From assembly GCA_045599185.1 (NCBI GenBank), contig JAZRVO010000005.1:1-24081 (forward strand): a stretch of DNA of 24,081 nucleotides, read 5' to 3'. The notes under the pieces were generated by a model that did not search any database, had not been told where the DNA came from, and saw nothing but the letters and a program-made list of their open reading frames with translations. This DNA is from UBA1240 sp045599185 (GTDB lineage: Bacteria > Spirochaetota > Spirochaetia > Treponematales > Treponemataceae). Shown here piece after piece: positions 21,738-24,081 of this stretch; position 1 is the first letter of the stretch; each line of letters begins with the position of its first letter. A program made the translations under genes and the position numbers.

Positions 21738-23075
21738 TCAGATATTTTCATCCAGTTCTGTTGGTGCAATTGACTGCTTTTTAAGGTATTCAATTTGATT
21801 TGCCAGCGTAAGCATTTTTTGCGTCTGGCTTACCAGCCGCTGTGCCAGAAGCTTGGAAAGGAAAATGCCGTAATGCGGGTTGCGCCTGATGAGGTTTACG
21901 AAACTGACCTTGGGTATGCGGATAAGCTGGCCTTCGCCTATGGCAAGAACCGTTGCCGACCTTCTGTCGTTAAGCAGGAACGCCATTTCGCCAATGAACA
22001 TATCGTTTGGCGACAGGACTGAAACAAGCTTGTTGTCCGTATAAATTGCGTAGCGGCCGCTTACAATAAAGTACAAATCGTTGCTTTCTTCGTTCTGGCG
22101 GCATACAATCTGCCGGTCTTTGTAATTCATGCTTGAAAAAGTTCTCATAATTACAGGCACGGTGTTGGAAGAATCTTTAAGGTTGTTGATTACAAAAGAA
22201 ACTTCGTTGCCCTTGTCGTTATAAGCAAGCTGAGAAACAAGACTTTCGGAAAGTTTCATTCCCCGGCCGTGGGTTTCTTCCGAATAGGCATTTTGATTAA
22301 GTCTTGCACGCCAGTCAAAACCTTCGCCTTCGTCACGAATAAGGAATTTTGATTTTGTAGTACCGATTGCATAGCTGATATGGATTTTGCGTGCAGCAAT
22401 TTTAGGGTCTTTGCATTTTTCTGCAATAAGAGAAAGAATATTGCCGCCGTTTTCCAGCCATGAAGTTTTTTCGTCGTAGGTAATGCCGCAGTTGCCGTGT
22501 TCCAGCGCATTGGTCAAAAGTTCCATAAGAACGGTTTGCAGTTTGTACAGGTCATCGCCATTTATGCGGTTGGAACTGTACATGTAGCCGGTTAGAAAAC
22601 GTGCATACATTCTGAAATCCATCGGGTCGTTGCCGCAAACAAAAGAACCTGTTTCCTTGCCACTGAAATTTTCCAGCATTCCGCGGTTTAGTAAAAAGTG
22701 CTGGTTGCGCCACAAAATGCGGAGCAGGCGCACAAAGTTTTCGTTAAAATTACTTATGGTTTGAACTATTAAAATGTTCGGGTCTTTTCTGTTGTCAATC
22801 TCCTGGGCTTTCTGCGGATTTTCGGTAACGGCAATTATTCCGCCGTTGTGCAGCCACGGGTCTGCCGAAATGGCAGAAACAATGCGTTCTCCGTCAATTT
22901 CGGTTGAAGTAAAATCAATAACCTTAATTTCCGGCAATTCGTAATCAATAAAACTTAATACTTCTTCAGAATTAGCCAGAATTTCTGCATCGAAATATGC
23001 CGAATACTTTTTACAGGCTTCTTGAACTGTGTTTATGACCTTGGGATTTGTAGATGCTACTAAAATGCGTTTCAT
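21738..23075 (-). CDS. Receiver-like / HATPase / cyclic-nucleotide-binding signalling protein
   Basis: 445 residues in three parts. Residues 1-125 look like a response-regulator receiver (KRILVASTNPKVINTV, IKVIDFTSTEIDG) but lack the acidic pair after the first strand, so phosphorylation is doubtful. The middle part is a GHKL ATPase of the anti-sigma/serine kinase type: N-box LMELLTNALEHGNCG, G1 IRDEGEGFDW and GRGMKLSESL. The C-terminal third is a cyclic-nucleotide-binding domain: DLYFIVSGRYAIY and the phosphate-binding cassette GEMAFLLNDRRSATV. No DNA-binding domain or membrane helix is seen. It may act as a nucleotide-gated switch kinase in a partner-switching pathway; that is inference. 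It is a single gene with its own terminator. Confidence 0.8.
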   Translation of the reverse strand: MKRILVASTNPKVINTVQEACKKYSAYFDAEILANSEEVLSFIDYELPEIKVIDFTSTEIDGERIVSAISADPWLHNGGIIAVTENPQKAQEIDNRKDPNILIVQTISNFNENFVRLLRILWRNQHFLLNRGMLENFSGKETGSFVCGNDPMDFRMYARFLTGYMYSSNRINGDDLYKLQTVLMELLTNALEHGNCGITYDEKTSWLENGGNILSLIAEKCKDPKIAARKIHISYAIGTTKSKFLIRDEGEGFDWRARLNQNAYSEETHGRGMKLSESLVSQLAYNDKGNEVSFVINNLKDSSNTVPVIMRTFSSMNYKDRQIVCRQNEESNDLYFIVSGRYAIYTDNKLVSVLSPNDMFIGEMAFLLNDRRSATVLAIGEGQLIRIPKVSFVNLIRRNPHYGIFLSKLLAQRLVSQTQKMLTLANQIEYLKKQSIAPTELDENI

Positions 23076-23151
23076 AGAGTAAATTATACCACTGTTTGTT
23101 TAAAATGGTAAAAAAAATCGTACTTTTGTACTGGTTTAAAATATTCTGTTA

Positions 23152-23196
23152 GCCCGAATGTCGAGCTTGAAAAATTTATAAAAAAAACCTTCGGGC
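23152..23196. repeat. Dispersed 45-bp inverted-repeat element, copy B
   Basis: It starts GCCCGAATGTCGAGCTTG and ends AACCTTCGGGC, with the core GAAAAATTTATAAAAAA. Ends GCCCGAA/TTCGGGC are perfectly complementary. Alignment with copy A (4068-4113) shows the arm change T to C matched by A to G, preserving the stem. Confidence 0.75.
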
Positions 23197-23201
23197 AGTC
23201 C

Positions 23202-23253
23202 TTGCCACAAAAAAAAGACTTGTGCGTGTGCACGGCGTATTTTTTTGTGGCAA
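23202..23253. repeat. Perfect 14-bp inverted repeat with 24-base spacer
   Basis: TTGCCACAAAAAAA (23202-23215) and TTTTTTTGTGGCAA (23240-23253) are exact complements; the spacer contains GTGCGTGTGCAC. It begins five bases after the copy B repeat. As RNA it would form a long A/U stem. No linked gene is visible. Confidence 0.7.
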
Positions 23254-23290
23254 TACCTGCCGAATGTTAAGTGCTTAGGCGTGCAAAATA

Positions 23291-23325
23291 AACACCATTG
23301 TTTCATCGATTAAAACAATGGTGTT
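23291..23325. terminator. Orphan bidirectional terminator-like hairpin
   Basis: AACACCATTGTTT (23291-23303) and AAACAATGGTGTT (23313-23325) form a perfect 13-bp stem with a 9-base loop, and T-rich sequence follows on both strands. No gene ends here on either strand; it lies 16 bases before the IS left end and may insulate it. Confidence 0.55.
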
Positions 23326-23340
23326 TTATTGTAAAAAGAA

Positions 23341-23363
23341 AACCTCCAGCTCGGCTGGAGGTT
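23341..23363 (+). repeat. IS left-end hairpin
   Basis: A perfect 10-bp stem with a 3-base loop (arms 23341-23350 and 23354-23363). It has a matching counterpart at the right end. Confidence 0.8.
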
Positions 23364-23392
23364 CAGGAAGCTTTAGCTATACATAGAAAAAA

Positions 23393-23450
23393 GAACCTTC
23401 TAATATTCATAGTGCGACTGCCAGGAAGCATTACGAATAGAAGGAGGTTC
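23393..23450 (+). promoter_or_regulatory. 5' UTR hairpin hiding the transposase ribosome site
   Basis: The strong AAGGAGG at 23441-23447 lies within sequence complementary to the upstream segment: GAACC (23393) with GGTTC (23446), TTCT (23398) with AGAA (23439), and ATTC (23405) with GAAT (23435). Sequestration of the tnpA ribosome site is known for IS200 and keeps transposition low. Confidence 0.6.
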
Positions 23451-23452
23451 AG

Positions 23453-23923
23453 ATGGATGAACAAAGTTTAGCTCATACTAAATGGAATTGCAAATATCAT
23501 ATAGTATTTGCACCAAAGTACAGACGGCAAGTAATTTACGGAAAGATAAAAAGGGAAGTAGGAAAAATACTACGGGAATTATGTGTACGGAAAGAAGTGG
23601 AAATAATAGAAGCCGAATGCTGCCCCGATCATATACATATGCTCGTAAGCATACCGCCCAAATATAGCGTATCAAGTATAATGGGGTATCTGAAAGGGAA
23701 AAGCAGTCTGATGATATTCGATAGATTTGCAAATCTAAAATACAGATACGGAAACCGGCAATTCTGATGCCGCGGATATTACGTGGATACGGTAGGAAGA
23801 AATAAGGCTGCGATAGAAAATTACATCAGAAATCAGTTGATGGAAGACAAGGCAGCAGAACAATTGGAAATGAAAGAACTATTTGACCCGTTTACGGGTG
23901 AGCCGACAAAAAGAGGCAAGTAA
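23453..23923 (+). pseudogene. tnpA: IS200-type Y1 transposase interrupted by an in-frame TGA
   Basis: The frame of 156 codons from ATG 23453 to TAA 23921-23923 encodes a complete IS200/IS605 HUH transposase apart from a TGA at codon 105 (23765-23767). The HUH pair is H60/H62 in CCPDHIHMLV. The stop sits in RYGNRQF-stop-CRGYYVDTVG, where relatives have Trp (FWCRGYY), so a single TGG to TGA change explains it. The likely catalytic tyrosine, Y124 in NYIRNQ, lies beyond the stop. The 104-residue truncated product would therefore lack nicking activity. The remaining tail (LFDPFTGEP) is intact, so the damage is recent. The element could still be moved by a related transposase in trans. Confidence 0.9.
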
Positions 23924-24055
23924 AAAAATAGTCAGGCAATAAGCCTGATTGAAAACATAAGCTGCTTTAGCAGCAGCCGGTAAAAGTGGTGCGCATGGCA
24001 GTCGATTCAGTGCGCTATAGCGCTGGCCGGTAACAAAGGGTTACACCCGCAGAGC
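23924..24055 (+). other. Structured IS tail between transposase and right end
   Basis: About 130 non-coding bases hold successive hairpins: TCAGGC-aataa-GCCTGA (23932-23948), GCTGC-ttta-GCAGC (23961-23974) and GCGC-tata-GCGC near 24012-24023, with GCCGGTAA repeated at 23976 and 24026. The dense structure next to the right-end hairpin recalls RNAs made from the right ends of IS200/IS605 elements, but no tnpB is present. Confidence 0.45.
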
Positions 24056-24080
24056 AAACCACCGGCTGAGCCGGTGGTTT
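24056..24080 (+). repeat. IS right-end hairpin
   Basis: AAACCACCGGC (24056-24066) and GCCGGTGGTTT (24070-24080) form a perfect 11-bp stem with loop TGA. The window ends one base later. Confidence 0.85.
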
Positions 24081-24081
24081 T

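Larger units (their letters stand above)
23076..23340. other. Gene-free gap with three stacked inverted repeats
   Basis: No coding region is supported between the start of the signalling gene and the left end of the IS element. The gap holds copy B of the 46-bp repeat, a long inverted repeat at 23202-23253 and a hairpin at 23291-23325, each listed separately. Confidence 0.7.
23341..24081 (+). mobile_element. IS200/IS605-type element, right boundary at or beyond window end
   Basis: The left hairpin AACCTCCAGC-tcg-GCTGGAGGTT and the right hairpin AAACCACCGGC-tga-GCCGGTGGTTT share the same shape and similar bases, as expected for the subterminal structures recognised by Y1 transposases. Between them are one tnpA-type gene and a structured 130-base tail, with no tnpB. 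There are no terminal inverted repeats of the DDE type. The exact ends and the target tetranucleotide cannot be placed from one copy. Confidence 0.85.

Noticed and set aside
23765..23767. TGA read as tryptophan (recoded genetic code)
   Set aside because: Other genes in the window end at TGA (for example pstA, pstB and phoU) and use TGG for Trp.
23341..24081. CRISPR array, suggested by repeated short palindromes
   Set aside because: The hairpins differ in sequence and are not regularly spaced; they fit IS200/IS605 ends and a structured tail.

Overview
This 24 kb window reads as chromosomal DNA of a host-associated anaerobe, most likely a spirochaete of the Treponema type. That assignment is an inference from gene content and style: a TMEM43-like membrane protein, a zinc-ribbon/TIM44-like membrane protein, a receiver-like/HATPase/cyclic-nucleotide-binding fusion, GH120 and GH32 sugar hydrolases, and many -10 boxes lying almost on the start codon. 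No rRNA, tRNA or CRISPR array was seen.

Layout. 1-2510 (+): an AT-rich two-gene unit made of a 5'-truncated HigA-type HTH/ImmA-IrrE metalloprotease and a KAP-family P-loop NTPase, closed by a strong terminator; it looks like an acquired accessory or defence-type cassette. 2621-5785: a TMEM43-like protein (-) with an apparently frame-broken acidic tail, a 70-codon gene (+) and a zinc-ribbon/TIM44-like membrane protein (-). 5893-12212 (+): a complete phosphate-starvation locus, pstS-pstC-pstA-pstB-phoU-phoB-phoR, headed by a four-repeat Pho box with 11-bp period; a second two-repeat Pho box and a promoter precede phoB. 12213-12503: a repeat-bearing gap. 12504-14471 (+): XRE-AbrB regulator, acyltransferase-3 membrane protein and DUF3237-like protein, with overlapping genes. 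14488-18937: a GH120 beta-xylosidase (+) converging across a bidirectional terminator on a GH32 beta-fructosidase (-), which lies downstream of sfsA (-). 18985-20359 (+): an AspT-type exchanger with its own promoter and terminator. 20439-21652 (-): corA with a long leader carrying a 25-codon upstream ORF and mutually exclusive hairpins. 21738-23075 (-): the signalling fusion protein. 23341-24081 (+): an IS200/IS605-type element with intact hairpin ends whose transposase is interrupted by an in-frame TGA before the catalytic tyrosine.

How it works together. The Pst/PhoU/PhoBR block is a self-contained import-and-sense circuit: PstSCAB imports phosphate, PhoU couples transporter state to PhoR, and PhoB probably binds the TTAACA-type repeats in front of pstS and phoB. 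The two glycosidases lack signal peptides, so they would act on imported oligosaccharides. The corA leader suggests control of magnesium uptake by a leader peptide and alternative RNA structures.

Most worth a second look: the corA leader, the HTH-ImmA/KAP cassette, a 45-46 bp dispersed repeat whose two copies show a compensatory base-pair change, several apparently leaderless genes, and the interrupted IS200 transposase with a structured 3' segment.
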